Positions 38,601-50,389 of a stretch of DNA of 64,000 nucleotides are shown here, piece after piece. The DNA lies in contig QLIY01000582.1 of the NCBI GenBank assembly GCA_003260075.1, positions 2,620 to 66,619 of the forward strand, read 5' to 3'. This DNA comes from Phallusia mammillata. Its lineage: Eukaryota; Chordata; Ascidiacea; Phlebobranchia; Ascidiidae. The translations under genes and the position numbers were made by a program. The notes beneath the pieces were generated by a model. It searched no databases and was not told where the DNA came from. It worked only from the letters and a program-made list of their open reading frames with translations. Numbering within the stretch: the first letter of the stretch is position 1; each line of letters begins with the position of its first letter.

Positions 38601-41600
38601 TTTAAACTTTCATTTTTAAGGTTGTGGACAATGCAATGACGGTACTGTTTGCAGAAGTGTTTCCCTTGAAGGCGATGAGCCAGAGTTAATGTGTGTGTGT
38701 GAAGGATCCGAATGTTCAGGTCGAAGCGGTAGGAAAACTTTAGTTAAGACTTATATATGCTACAACAAATAGGTCATGAGGCAAATATATTTTTTGCCTT
38801 ACATTTAAGTTTACTAAACAGCGATTTCAAGTCGTTTACGTTTCCCACAACGGGACATTTTTAAACTGATATCGTTTTTCTTAAGAACTGACCAACAAAA
38901 TTACACTGACGTATTAGTACAATTAATACAAATATGTTAAAAATTCTTCCTTTGTTATCAAGGAAAGACACAGGCTACTCTATTTTATCTACAAATATGT
39001 CAATTAAATATTGCTATCTTATGTGCAGTTAGTTGTGTGGGAAGGAATATAAGCAAGGATGGCATGACTTTTCAGTTTTCTAACACCCTCGTGAACCTGA
39101 TCGCGTATTCCACACAACGTTGCAATTTTACAGGTGTGTAATCTATTCCGTGACCTTAATTAAGGTTAAACAAAGTGTGTTGTCCAGGTCAACCATTAGC
39201 GTCTGTTCCCTGCATTGAAAATCAAACGCCAGATGGTGTTTTTGTGACAAACTTTGATATATCTTCCTTGGTTGTGATACCGTGTAGAGATTTATCAATT
39301 CCGGACGTTGTACTAATGGTAAGGTTATATGCTGCAGATTCAGTCAAAAACGAGTAGATTCGTTGATATTTTGCCCTAAAACAATCCATGATTTGTTCAC
39401 ACAGAACGACGTGGAAGTGATTACCGAAACTGAGCTAGAGCAGGTGTTGGTAGAACTTGACGTCAGAACTTCTGATGTCAACAACATCAACGAAGAAGAT
39501 GTCGCCTCCACTGTAGATTTCGTCGTATCCGTTGATTCAACTCCAAGAGCTGTGATGGCAAGTACTTTTTTATGTATTAGGATGCTGAAATGGCATCTAT
39601 GTAGTGTTTTTTGCAGAATCACGTGTGTACGCTTCACAAGTACAAGATGTGGTCGAAATAGATTCAAATCAAAACTAGAACTAAGTTTTATAAAACTGTT
39701 TTCTTCAGATTACACCATTTTCGTACCGAAGCGTGATCGCCATAGGAGACCACGTAGGCAGTTTTCAGATGTCCAATCGGAGTACAGGGGTTGTTAATCA
39801 ATCGGCTTTCATCGAATCACTAACTTCGCTAGCTTACCGTGTACCGGCGCTTTCAAACCAAACATTGGACGTCTTGACTCCAACTGTAGCGGCAAGAGTA
39901 AGTTTTTTGTGCAAACAATTAATAATCACCAAACAATCTCACACACAACAATACTTACCACAATGTTAATGCTGAAATAAAACATGAAATCTTACACCAT
40001 AATGTGTCAATGTCGATAACTTGTCATGTTATTTGCATCTAAAGGTGCAAGATATAACGGAACCGAATACATCTGTAACATACCAACCCGAGATATACAA
40101 CGCAAGTGGCCAGTTATTCTCACCGGCATTTATTGAAGTGCCACAAGAAGCTGTTTTGCGTGGCCAATCACCCAGCAATGACGAACAAAGTGCTGTACAG
40201 TCTCGAACAACCGGTATTCAAGTAGTAAGAGTTGTATTCTTACTCCATAACTCGAGCATTCTTTTCCTTTCCAACGAAACTTCAAGTGTGGTAAGATATT
40301 TAGTCGGTGTGATTTTGACGTCAAACTTTGATTCAAACACGCCAAATTGTATCAGGTCATTTCGGCAAACGTAGAAGGAACTCGCGTGGAGGGTCTTACG
40401 AACTACGTAAACACGACGTACAACAACGAACCTTCAAGAGCAGGGTTTTCCCAGAACGACTCTTCAGTCAGTGTAAGCTCAACCTGTTTTGACCAACTTA
40501 ATTTATTACCTTGCTCGTTGTTAAGTAACCAATGTCAAATTGAAGAGAAGACGTCTACTTAAGTTTCATTATTTCATAGTGGAAACTCATTCATAGCATT
40601 CTAAGAGATGTGACTTAAACCTCAAAGCTTTAACGTTAGGACAAAGTAAACTATTGCATATTTAGCCACCCACAAAGACGACTTTTACATTACTAGGCCC
40701 AATTTGTAAATCAAACTTGCGTGTTTTGGAACTTTACAATCGATGATTGGTCAACTGAAGGATGCTGTCTTGTACCAGATACAGATCCACCTCAATGTAG
40801 GTGCAACCATCTGACGAACTTTGCACTTTTGGTGGTATGTATTTTTATTTATGATCTTCACTTAGGTCATTGCAACAACTAAGTTCTAAAAAGTGTGTGG
40901 TAGTTATTTTACCCATTAGTTTTAAAGCACATGCTGTTTGCAATGCCTTTGTATGACTGCTTTCAAAGCTTTGGCATAAAGAAGTAGTTAACTGTAATGA
41001 AAATGCTTTTCAGAGTATTTACGATGTATCTGCTCATGTCTCGCTGCGAATTGTCACATACGTTTGCGCGTCCCTTTCTATTATCAGTTTGTTGGCAACT
41101 GCGGGTATTCTGCTGGCTTCAAGGTAAATTTATTTGAAACAATATTTTTTATAGTAGAAATTTATTGTTGTTTTTTCAAAAAAACAAAACATACAATTGA
41201 CATGTCCAGATATTTTAATAACTTACTTACCACTTTACTTTCATTTTCAGTGAAATAAGGAAACGGATACCCATGAAAGTTCTAATAATCCTTTGTGTCG
41301 TTCTTGCTATCGTCTATCTCATATTTATGGTTGGTATCGACAACCGAATGAACGAGCCCGGATGCATCGCCAGTGCCATATTGCTGCATTATTTCCTTTT
41401 AAGTGCTTGGTGCTGGATGGCGGTGTACGCCAATGTTCTTTACATGGCTCTTGTCAAGGTAAAGAATCAAGTGTTACTTTTGAACGGCCATAAACTCCAA
41501 ATACTTAAATCTTGTGTGTAGGAATACTGAAAGATATGGCATGTTCCTCTATTTATCAATATCTTGTTGTTTGCACGATATGTTTAAAAATCTCCCTTTG

Positions 41601-43401
41601 ACAATATAATTTTTGTTCTTCAGGTTTTTGCAACATTTCAGGAGCATACTTTCAAACAAGCTTGTCTGTTTGCTTTTGGCGTTCCCGCATTGATTGTTGC
41701 ATTGAACGCTGGAATAACAGATGCCACCAAACCGGCATCAGTTGCTTCATCAGTATGTGAAGAGGGCATAAATCGCGGTAAACAAGTCATTTTAAAATAA
41801 ATAGCGCATAATTACACAACGTGATTTAAATTTATGGTTTGTCTAGCTACATCTTACCCGTTTGCTGAAGCGTTTCTTGCTGAAAACATGTGTTGGATCA
41901 AAGGCTACTCACTTTATTTCTCGTTCCTTCTCCCGGTGGGAGTAATTCTACTCTACAACATCGTGGTGTTCGTTTTGGTCATCAAATCCATCACCGCTAG
42001 AAGGGTAAAAAATTTATACATCCGTGAAAAATCTTCTTTAAATTGAAATAGCATGTAAAGTCAGGAATGTGCGCACCCGGTAGTGCGCTGGCGCCCCACT
42101 TTAGAAATGGTGCGATTTCTGAAAACGCGTGGTATTGAACGCATGTATACCGCAAGGACACGTGTATCAACCAATACAGAAATTCACTTACCACAAAGCA
42201 CGTTTCAATCATGTACGAATACAATCAAACACATTTAATCAGAGTTTTGTGTGAAGAAAACATACACTCACAAAATGACATATATATGGAATCACTTGCA
42301 TGCCAGTAGTAACGCTTACCATAGTTTTGGGCCAGGGTTAATAGACAACTAAAACGTTGAAGGACATTGACAAAGTAGATTTCACACACATAATATGCAT
42401 ACTGAATTATACGGTAAACTTTTAAGGACTGTTTACAACAGACTTTGCAAAACCAACTTTACCTTACCTATTCGTTTCACAGCAAAGTCTTATACGAAGC
42501 CTAATATCTGTTAATAAAAAAGACCCAAAACAGCAATTTAACGCACTGCATGTGGTAGCAACAAAACTCAATTTAAATTTTCCGAAAGCACAGCAGAGAG
42601 AAAGAAAGTTCAGGGGGATTGTTATGTCAAAAGGCAGGTTGGCATTGTGGAACAAACAGGCCACACGTGATGTGACGCAGTTTTACGGTTGAGTGATTTA
42701 CGATGTTACTAAGGACTATTACACAATTGTGCTACTAATAAGTGGGATTTGAAAATGCTAACCTGCCTTTGTAAACAAATAAAGAAATATTATTCAACGC
42801 AGACACTGTTAAGAGTAACTTACCAAAATCTTCCTTGGACATTTTGCAGACACTGTTGCAAAGTAAAGTTAAGCATTTGCCAATTGCCATGACAACCGGC
42901 GCCACACTTGGGTTGGTATGGATCCTTGCATTCTTTATGATGTTGGCTAACGATCCGGTTTATCTTACTATAATGTCATGGATATTCTCCATTGCATCGG
43001 CTACACAGGTAACTTTTTTTTAAATTGCAATTTACGTTGTTTCGTTTGTTAAAAATTTAAACTAGATTGATTGATTCATCGCTAGTTTAGGTTAAATGAC
43101 TTTGGCGGAAACAGTTTTTATCAAAAATAAAATGCGAAAATATTTGCAATATAATTTTGCGATGAAAATAACAACCCAAACTTGTTTTTCCACATCACAC
43201 ATTAACAGTTTTACAACTTTACCTTTTATTATGAGTTTGAGTGCCCTTGTCACTATATGTTTTTCACCTATAAACGGTTCCGCCAAAATTTGGGTAAAAA
43301 AGGTCTTCGTCTTTTTGTGGAACCCCGCTACAAACCAGTGTTTTACATTTAACCTCTCAGGGCATTCTTATCTTTTCCCTGACGTGTTTGCGGAAGGGTG
43401 A
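27428..43401 (+). CDS. Gene A: FN3/mucin adhesion G-protein-coupled receptor, 5' end missing
   Basis: Thirty-nine consecutive exons keep frame (about 1,910 codons). In order: FN3 exons (27428-27881, 28607-29515); module copy 1 (29576-30461); FN3 exons (31673-34771, 35173-35903); module copy 2 (35965-37267); Thr-rich mucin exon; module copy 3 (37686-38563); Cys-rich EGF-like exon; GAIN with GPS; seven-helix region. The GPS reads CVFWNF then CRCNHLTNFALLV, with the HL/T autocleavage site, which marks an adhesion GPCR. The first exon begins with codon positions 2-3, so 5' exons are required, and gene B suggests they encode signal peptide, CUB and EGF domains. They are not in the window. One intron uses a GC donor after 39557. 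The last exon (43303-43401, helix 7 end and short tail) is the least certain. Ligand unknown. Confidence 0.85.
28061..28330. repeat. Degraded hAT-like insertion in an intron
   Basis: The left end GTGGTTCTCAACCAGGG is typical of hAT termini, but no matching right end or target duplication was found. The corresponding intron in the duplicated block (34772-35172) is about 320 bases shorter, which supports an insertion here. Confidence 0.35.
28522..28603. repeat. 41-bp perfect tandem duplication at an intron end
   Basis: The unit starting CTTGTACGCTGTAATTG is repeated exactly at 28522-28562 and 28563-28603, right before the CAG acceptor of the exon at 28607. It duplicates the pyrimidine-rich part of the acceptor region. 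Confidence 0.93.
30497..31349. mobile_element. hAT-type nonautonomous element, copy 2 (853 bp)
   Basis: It has the same ends as the 24764 copy, flanked by a perfect 8-bp duplication, TCTTAAAA, at 30489-30496 and 31350-31357. It sits 36 bases after the splice donor of the exon ending 30461 in gene A. It is nearly identical to copy 1, except for about 16 extra bases near the left end (a second TGGGTCGCG). Confidence 0.93.
32620..32785 (+). pseudogene. Decayed FN3 exon inside an intron of gene A
   Basis: The text TTCAGGAATGTTGTCC, TACGATCCACTTGC, GGTCACTGGATTTTT and GAATATCGTC follows, in order, the exon at 60526 in gene B and its paralog at 32926. The frame is broken and the acceptor is lost. 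It lies just upstream of the working copy at 32926-33131, so it is a relic of an exon duplication. Confidence 0.75.
35596..35675. repeat. 80-base uninterrupted G tract
   Basis: A pure run of G on the plus strand lies in the intron between the exons ending 35309 and starting 35753. The matching intron in the first block has no such tract. The length may be an assembly artefact. Any long frame through it (Gly runs) is spurious. Confidence 0.9.
36261..36698 (-). mobile_element. Solo LTR, probably Gypsy-type
   Basis: This 438-bp insert starts TGTTACGGAATTATTTCGG and ends TTTGGTCACA (TG..CA) and is flanked by a 4-bp duplication, ACTG, at 36257-36260 and 36699-36702. Read on the minus strand it has a TATTTTATA-like box, then AATAAAG near the 3' end, and ends CCGTAACA, as in many Gypsy LTRs. 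The equivalent intron at 29762-30063 is about 400 bases shorter. No internal retroelement genes are present. Confidence 0.6.
37380..37589 (+). other. Thr/Ser-rich mucin-like exon of gene A
   Basis: It begins GVEGTTPLPSTNE and is then dominated by Thr with Ser and Pro, about 70 residues, phase 1-1. It would be heavily O-glycosylated and form a stalk between the FN3 region and the last module copy. The paralogous exon in gene B is 62675-62929. Confidence 0.85.
38621..40834 (+). other. EGF-like exon, GAIN domain and GPS of gene A
   Basis: Exons 38621-38728 (Cys-rich, CGQCNDGTVC start), 39029-39133, 39188-39318, 39405-39557, 39709-39897, 40045-40290, 40356-40472 and 40697-40834. The last ends in the GPS, with paired Cys residues and HLTNF. 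GAIN domains fold around this site and cleave themselves between L and T, leaving the N-terminal fragment bound to the seven-helix part. The exon ending 39557 is followed by GCAAGT instead of GT. Confidence 0.85.
41014..43401 (+). other. Seven-transmembrane region of gene A
   Basis: Exons 41014-41123 (helix 1), 41251-41458 (helices 2-3), 41624-41777 (helix 4), 41847-42004 (helix 5), 42850-43008 (helices 6-7) and a proposed last exon 43303-43401. Hydrophobic segments and the TTGATLGLVWIL start of helix 6 fit family B2 (adhesion) receptors. The final exon starts VFVFLW in frame and stops after 32 residues, so the cytoplasmic tail would be very short. An alternative last exon further downstream cannot be excluded. 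Confidence 0.8.
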
Positions 43402-43820
43402 CGTAAGAAACTCTTGGATTCCTGTTTTGTGCGAGTTTGTTCAATCATGTAACCGATCACAACCAGCGCACAACAAGGAACCAAGACGCACTTTGCCGAC
43501 TTTACAAACAAGCGACGGCTCTGCTTTGCCTATGTAACATAAAAAACATGCTTGCGGAAGGAAAAGCAAGCCAAGAAAGGCTAAATTAATTTAGTGTAAT
43601 TTGTAGGCATCCGAGTCCCAATGCTGCTTTTGTTGCTGCATATATATATTTCAAGTGGCATATAAGTTTGTAAATTGTGCTCTTGCTGCGGTTCTTGTTT
43701 TCCCTTATGCAGTAGTTAATGTAACATTGTACTACATGTCTGCTGATTATATACGTAGAAGCTTATCCTAAAATGTGATTACACATTCTGAAAATTGAGT
43801 GTTTGATTTATAGCTTATAT

Positions 43821-44035
43821 CAGTAGTTCTCAACTGTGCGTCGCGACGCACTGGTGCGTCGTTTCAATGTTCCAAGGGCGTCGCAAAATAATTACGTTCC
43901 GTAGCTTTTTGTTGTTGTATCAATAAACACAGCTTTAATAATAAGTTTCCTCATTAACTTTTATTTGCTGGTGCTTCGCAAGTCCAGAAAACTTTTCCAG
44001 GGGCGTCGCAGCAAAAAAAAGTTTGAGAACCACTG
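43821..44035. mobile_element. hAT-type MITE, 215 bp
   Basis: The ends CAGTAGTTCTCAA and TTTGAGAACCACTG are inverted and flanked by a perfect 8-bp duplication, GCTTATAT, at 43813-43820 and 44036-44043. The ends match those of the 837/853-bp elements, but the interior (GGGCGTCGCA repeats) differs. It lies downstream of gene A; nothing else is recognised from 43402 to 44934. Confidence 0.93.
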
Positions 44036-45337
44036 GCTTATATTATTCTTGTACCGGATAGCCTTTATATGTGTGCATGTTAGTTTCGATTCAGATAAAT
44101 TTACACCGATTCCAAATGCTACATCTGCTGTTTGCATTTTCCCGTAGTCTTTCTGTATCCTGTTTTGACACTTCGTTATGGAAACAAAAATAGGAAATCT
44201 GTTTACAATCTGTCTCTGTTTACTGAATATGACAAGAACGGCAACTTACAGCACACAATTATCTATCAAGTTAAACAAAGTTTGCACAATGTGATCGCAG
44301 TCTGCTTGCGATTCCGCCGTGCTGTACAGACAAGAAAAAGCTTATTACACCGATATTTTCGTAATCATCCACGCCTACACGCTCCAATAACAGAACATTC
44401 GTTCAATTTGTCCAAATGCACAACACTGTTTTTGATTATCGTACCAGATCTATAGGCAGTATCCCATCTTATTCCACTGCAATTTGCCTGATTTTTTTCG
44501 GCGTTGAATTTCACAGACCCCATTCCTAAAGGCTACAAGTTAACCTCCGGCATCAACAATTAATCAACGAAAATGATTATCAAACTGCATTGCCATCAGC
44601 TTTTTTTCTTTTCTACACTACACCTAGTCAATTGCAACGGTCTGCATTTTTTCTCCTATTTTTCGGTAACATTGAAAGCAAATGATTCAGTGTTTAACCT
44701 TAACTTGTGGATAAGTCTCGCATGCTCGATGACTGCTTTCCCAGTAACCGACTTACAGTGCAAACATGCTAATAATGGAGACCAAGTATGTGAGCTGCTG
44801 GAAACCGGTGCTGATCTGGAGGCAAAGTGGAGTTTGTGCAGGTTCGATTTAACTTATTCTTTCTCTTAGTTCTACTTCATAAATTTACAAATCAATACTC
44901 TTCTGTTCAATGCAACACATTGTGCTGATGTAACTGGAGATGTAACGAATATTCGGTTTGCCGAACTTATTCGGGCGAATCGACCATTCTTACAATATTT
45001 TGCTGCGATTCGGCCGAAACCGAACCTTTTCAAACTACGCCATAACAGAAATCGCGTCAAGTATTATAATTTTTAATGCATTGTTGTTTTTCGCACTCCA
45101 GACAACAAATCAGTAATTCATTGGCAGGCAGGCAATCATGTCTGAGGCAATGTTACACCCCACAGAACAAAAATGATGACAAAACACAGCTATACTACAC
45201 TGTTTGCCTGGTAAAAAACTTATGTTTTCATGTCAACCGCGGAGCGTAGGACTTCGCGTGACGTCATAAAAGATTCGGTTGATTCGGCTAAATTTATTCG
45301 GCAAAACTGCCGAACATCGGTTTCGGCTTAACGGAAA

Positions 45338-48300
45338 GCATATTTCCAAAATGTAATCTGTTTCGCATATGGGGCTTTTTCAACCAATCACAGGTCTCCT
45401 CTTAACCGGGGGGGGGGGCAATCCAAACCAATCAGAGAACACTTTGTCTTTGACCAATCAGAGGACACCGTGCGTGACAACCAGGCGACTAACTGATTTT
45501 AAATTTTTCGCAAGAGTAGAAGTCCCAAATTTAAATTTTTGGAAGCGTAGCTTGTTTTTTTATAATGATAATACTGATGGTGGAGGCTGCTTATGAGCGC
45601 ATATTTATGTGGTTTATTTTGTGTTACTGTAGAAACTGCTTTTAGGCGCAAAGTTATGTAGTTTTTTTTACTGAGTTGAGTATAAAATAAAACTGTATAA
45701 GTTGTTGTGTAGGGCAAATTATTAAACTTAACAGCTTTTTAAACGTAAAAACTTCAAATAAAAATGGAAACACTACGGAACATTGAAGAACTTGGTGCAC
45801 TGATTGTAACAAAAGGAACAGAGGAAATGGTTTTTAGATTAAAAATACATTCAACAGAAGAATGGGATAAGTGGCTTGAGTCTTTTTGTGAAATTTCTCA
45901 CACTAGCTGGAATGTGTATCGAACATTTCCTAGGCCTAAAAGATATGTTTTTAGGAAAACTTTCAAGTGCCACCTCAACCAGTACCGCCAACATGAAACC
46001 AGTGCAAACAAATCCAACACTTTGTGCCCTGTGACCATGAATGTTAAGATCAAACTTAACACCAAGTCAACTAAACAATCAGATAAGTTGGTTTCCACTC
46101 ATCCGTGTATAGTAAGTGTGACAGGTAACCACAATCATTTGCTTCAAGCTGCCGGAAACCTCGGTCAGCTAAAGATCAGTGAATCTACAAAACAGATTTT
46201 CTTTTTGTATTTTCAGCAGGGATTGTCTCCGTCTCAGGCAATGCAAACGCATAAGACCAAGTTGCTTGTAACAGATGGAATAAGTGCAGTTGCTAACAAC
46301 TGTCTTAATCCAAAATCACGTTCGATCTACTATCTCTGGGATGAGTGGCGTAAGTCTAACTTCGGGGCATTTAGTGGTTTAAATTTGTTTTGTGCCATAC
46401 AGAAGTATGCTAAAGAATCTGAAGCTAAGATCTGCCTGGAGCAATTTGAAGGATCTTATGTTTGTGCCATTGTGAGCCCGATCATGGAAAGAATCCATAA
46501 AATGATGATACAATCTTCTGAGATTGTATTTGTGGATTCTACATCCAACCTTGATCAGACTAATGCCTCACTAACAGTCCTATTGTGTGGTAGTCCCATT
46601 GGGGCATTACCATTATGAGCTATAATATCCAGTGGGCAAGACCAACGGTGCTTCACAAAAGGTACATAACTTTTCTAAAAACATGGAAGTTTCCAGACTA
46701 CATCCAACTTATAATCACATCATTTTAGGCCTTCAACTGCTCAAAACCATGCTGGGGGAGTTTGGATTTCACTACACATGCTCACCAAAAGTCTTCATGA
46801 CCGACGACTGTGCAGCTGAGACCAATGCTCTTCATGAGGTATGGCCAGATTCCAGCCAACTTCTATGTATATTTCATGTCTTGCAGGCTGTGTGGAGATG
46901 GTTGTTTGCTGTCAAGAATGCCATTCATAAAGATTTAAGACCAACTCTTATGAAGGCATTTCAAAAGATCTTGTACAGTCAAACAGAGGAAGATTGTTTA
47001 AATGCACATTTTGACCTTACCAATTTGTGTGAGAGTCGACAGTGCCATTTGTTTTTGAGGTATTTAGAAGTTGCAATTTGCATAATATTAAGCAATAATT
47101 ATAAGCCAGAAAATTGTGTGTAATGTATGTTATGTACAAAAAATGATTTGCTTTGCAGATACGTTGATCACTGGATGGCTAAAAAGGAGAAATGGTGTTT
47201 AGCATATCGCAATGGTTTATTGACTCGTGGGCAAAACACAAACTACTGCTGCGAGTCAACCATCCGCATAATTAAGGACATTGTTTTCAACAGGTAAATA
47301 AAAAAGCATGATTAATGTTTGTTGTAAAAGTTTTGACTCATTCGTGTTGTTTGTAGGTGTAAAGCCTACAATGCCTTCCAGTTGCTGCATTTCGTAACTG
47401 AAGTGTACAGCATATATTTTGTCAACCGCATTCTGAATGTGATTCTTAATCGAAAGAAAAAGATCACTTTAGAATCACCACCATTGGACGTGGATAAGAT
47501 CAGTCCAACAGATACCCCAACACTTTTTACTGTCCGCAGTGAAAAGGATGACAATGTATCCTATGCGGTTGATGTTGCATGTGGCATGTGCACCTGTCCT
47601 GTTGGTGTCAGCGGAGATATGTGCAAACACCAGAAAAGCGTAATTCTCCATGGTCATCTCCATTCTGACCAGCTGTATCAGGGATCAGCATCTCAAAAAC
47701 ACATGTACGCAAGCGTTGCTTTGGGTCAGGAGCATGCACCATCTGTGGAGTTCTTTGGTGAATTGGCATCCACATCCATACAAGATCATGGTAGCTGTTC
47801 AATTGCCATGGAAATTAATCCACCTAGCTCTTCATTCAATAATACTGCTGGGCCCTCACATCAACCAGTGACTGCATGTCCAGACTACACTACTGGGAGC
47901 ATTTCTTTATTTGAAGAGTGTTCTGAGCTTTTAAAGACCAAGCTCTCCAGTGACTTTCATTCGAAGGAAACTTATGAAGCACTAGAAAGATATAAGAACT
48001 CTATCTCTTCTGCTCGTTCTGTTGCACAACTAAGATCAGCACTTCATTCCTTTGGAAGAAACTCAATTGGCAACCGCAATGCTGGGCGCAAAATCAAATG
48101 CCAACCCACTGCAATTGCACGTCGCCGATTGGGAATTAGTCGGACATCAGCACCGCTTGGAAAAGGTCGACCTCCATCTCAGCTGATTCGAAAAACCAAA
48201 AGGCCAAGACATCTTACTGCCAATATTAACAATAACCTCCCCAATGCCACTGGCCACTGAAATAGACATTAAACATTTTACTTTGGTCTAATAATATTTG

Positions 48301-50348
48301 ACTTTTATAAAAAAAATATTGCAGGTATTTATTTGTATTAATTTTGTGATTTTGTGACCTTTGTTTCTGTGACCATAGCCTGTATGTCTGGATCTCAAGG
48401 AAGAGCCTCTGCGCTGCCAAAACAAATAAAACCTTGAGAAAGGATAGACTACAGGAAGGGGCAGGGCAGATCGGAGACATCAAGCACTTCGAGTCAAAAG
48501 GCACTTGCTTGAAAATAGGCTATATATAATAATTGGAGTCTTAAATATTTATGTAGTTAAATTTGTATTTTAAAAAGTCTTCAACAACCTTAAGGAACTT
48601 TCCTGCAGATTTTTTATTACAAGTTTGGTGATTGACCTTTGTTCTGTGTTGTGTCAAAACTATATATTAAACATTATAGACTCCACTTGGCTAGCTTCCA
48701 TATTTTTTCTGATATCTTGTTGTTCATTTTTACCCCAAACGGTTCTATAGGAATGGCGTAATAAAAACTTGCATGGCCAAAAGTACAAATTGGGGTCCAG
48801 GCCTAAAGAAAAAAGCTACAAAGTAAGGAAATAGAGGTTTTTAATTCATTTCATGGCAATTCAATCAGTTTGGGGCAGAGATAAAACTTTATTTCAATAA
48901 GGTTTAAGGTTACATGACTGGTCAGCAAGTGGGTGAGCTCTATTAAGAACAACAGTTTTTGTCAAATATGTTTTTGGTTTTTTAGTGAAATCAAAAACTT
49001 GTCACATAACTGTAAAAGTAGTCCCATCAGCTTTGTTGGGAAGAAAAACTGACCTTTTGTTGCCTAAAATAAAAGTTTGGCAACAAAGTTTCAAAAAATT
49101 GTGTTTTTTTAGCCACTTAACTATACTCAGCAGAAAAAAATGGTGGTTAATTTGTGAAAAAGGGAGTTAAAGGTTTAGAATGGAATTTTTCTGCAAATCT
49201 TTAGCTACACCAAATCATGAAAAACATTTTCTGTAAGTCTTGTTTTAGCTGGATCTACACACTATTCCTGCCTTTTGTTTGCAAATTCATCATCATGCTT
49301 GCCATTTTTCAGTTTTATTAATTACATATATGCAACACAAGATTCACAAAGGCAATTAGGTGAGGCTTATACTGGTCACTTTGTGGATACTCTGCAAAAA
49401 ATAAAAAAAATGGTGTATTAGGGTTACTTGGTAGTAAGTAAAAAGGTTTTTCAGACTTAACATTTTTTAATGACAACAAGGTCAAGGCAACGAGTCTAGT
49501 TTGGACACCTATATAAACAACACAGTTTTTGATAGGGATATTAAAGTGAGTCTTTATATGGGAGCTTAACATGTTTATACAAGTATACTATACTACAGTG
49601 TAAAATAGGATGGTGGTGTTTCTTTTTGTTATTTCCAACTATTCACTACAAGAGCTTTTGTTTACGCATTGAAAATATTTTTTTTACAGTTTACATAACC
49701 TCAGGATTTGATACATTTATTTTGTACTACCATAACTTAAATGTGTGCTTTTTTTTAATTTTTGGAAGAAGGTGCAAAGGCAATATTGTTCTGTACTTGC
49801 CAAAAACAATTTTTAGGGCATATTGGAGAGATCAACAAATCAGCTGAATCATGCCTCGTATGTTAGTTAAACACTAAAAAGCACCCTCAAATTTATCACT
49901 TGGTTACAAAAAAACACAGCATTTTAGTAAACATGTAATTGTACACTTCTATCTTGCTGCTTGCTTTATCCGCGCTGCTGTTTTCACCATACATTGGTGT
50001 CTAAAACAACATCGCATATATTTCGCTAAAAGTAGCTGTGTGCATAATATCAGCAATTTTACACGAAGAAAAATATAATCTGTCTAGTTTATTGCAATAC
50101 ATTATATACTGGTCATTACCTTCACTTTTAAATTTTTGATGTAATGAATGCTTCCATTTTCGCCATATTTTCAAAATAAAATATTATTTTGACTTGAAAA
50201 AGCAGTGACGACCTCACAACATAGGAAATACGCAAAGAAAACCACGACGCAACGGTCTACGTGACGTAACGAAAGTCCGCAAAAATCCGTCTCTGTGATT
50301 GGTTGAAAAAGCCCCATATGCGAAATAGATTACATTTTGGAAATATGC
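45338..50348 (+). mobile_element. Mutator-like DNA transposon (MULE), 5,011 bp
   Basis: The terminal inverted repeats are 56 bp, at 45338-45393 and 50293-50348, starting GCATATTTCCAAAATGTAAT and differing at one base. A perfect 9-bp target duplication, TAACGGAAA, lies at 45329-45337 and 50349-50357. Inside the left end, further (A)CCAATCAGAG motifs repeat part of the TIR and may be transposase binding sites. A single transposase gene lies on the plus strand (45764-48260); 48261-50292 holds no further gene that I can recognise. The near-identical TIRs and exact duplication say the insertion is young. Confidence 0.95.
45764..48260 (+). pseudogene. MULE transposase with SWIM zinc finger, one premature stop
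   Basis: Exons join(45764..46661,46729..47059,47159..47293,47357..48260), with GT-AG introns, read as a Mutator-type transposase. The N-terminus has a WRKY/GCM1-like zinc-finger pattern (FKCH, TLCPVTM, GNHNH). The DDE catalytic acids are likely the Asp of FVDSTS (about residue 258), an Asp in VFMTDD and the Glu of CCEST. LLCIFHVLQAVWRWL is the conserved family motif. A SWIM finger (CTCPVGVSGDMCKH) follows, then a basic C-terminal tail. A TGA at 46616-46618 falls where relatives have Gly after ALPL, so the frame is broken once; otherwise it is open. It could be inactive, or the stop could be a sequencing or allelic difference. It binds and cuts the 56-bp TIRs by family analogy. Confidence 0.85.
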
Positions 50349-50389
50349 TAACGGAAAATTAGCCAATTCGGTACATCTCTAGTTGTAAC

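Larger units (their letters stand above)
44935..50381. mobile_element. Outer hAT-like element interrupted by a MULE
   Basis: The left end TGGAGATGTAACGAAT and right end ATTCGGTACATCTCTA are imperfect inverted repeats of the common AGAGATGTACCGA type. They are flanked by GATGTAAC (44927-44934) and GTTGTAAC (50382-50389), 7 of 8 bases alike. Inside, ATTCGG/CCGAA motifs recur. Without the inner transposon it would be about 430 bp. Confidence 0.65.

Noticed and set aside
44573..44869. Hydrophobic 98-codon frame downstream of gene A
   Set aside because: It could suggest a further exon, but it has no phase-compatible splice sites or homology to helix 7 or a receptor tail.
46632..47123. Frame starting within the MULE as a separate gene
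   Set aside because: Its first part lies in the intron 46662-46728 and its end runs into the next intron; the coding part belongs to the transposase.
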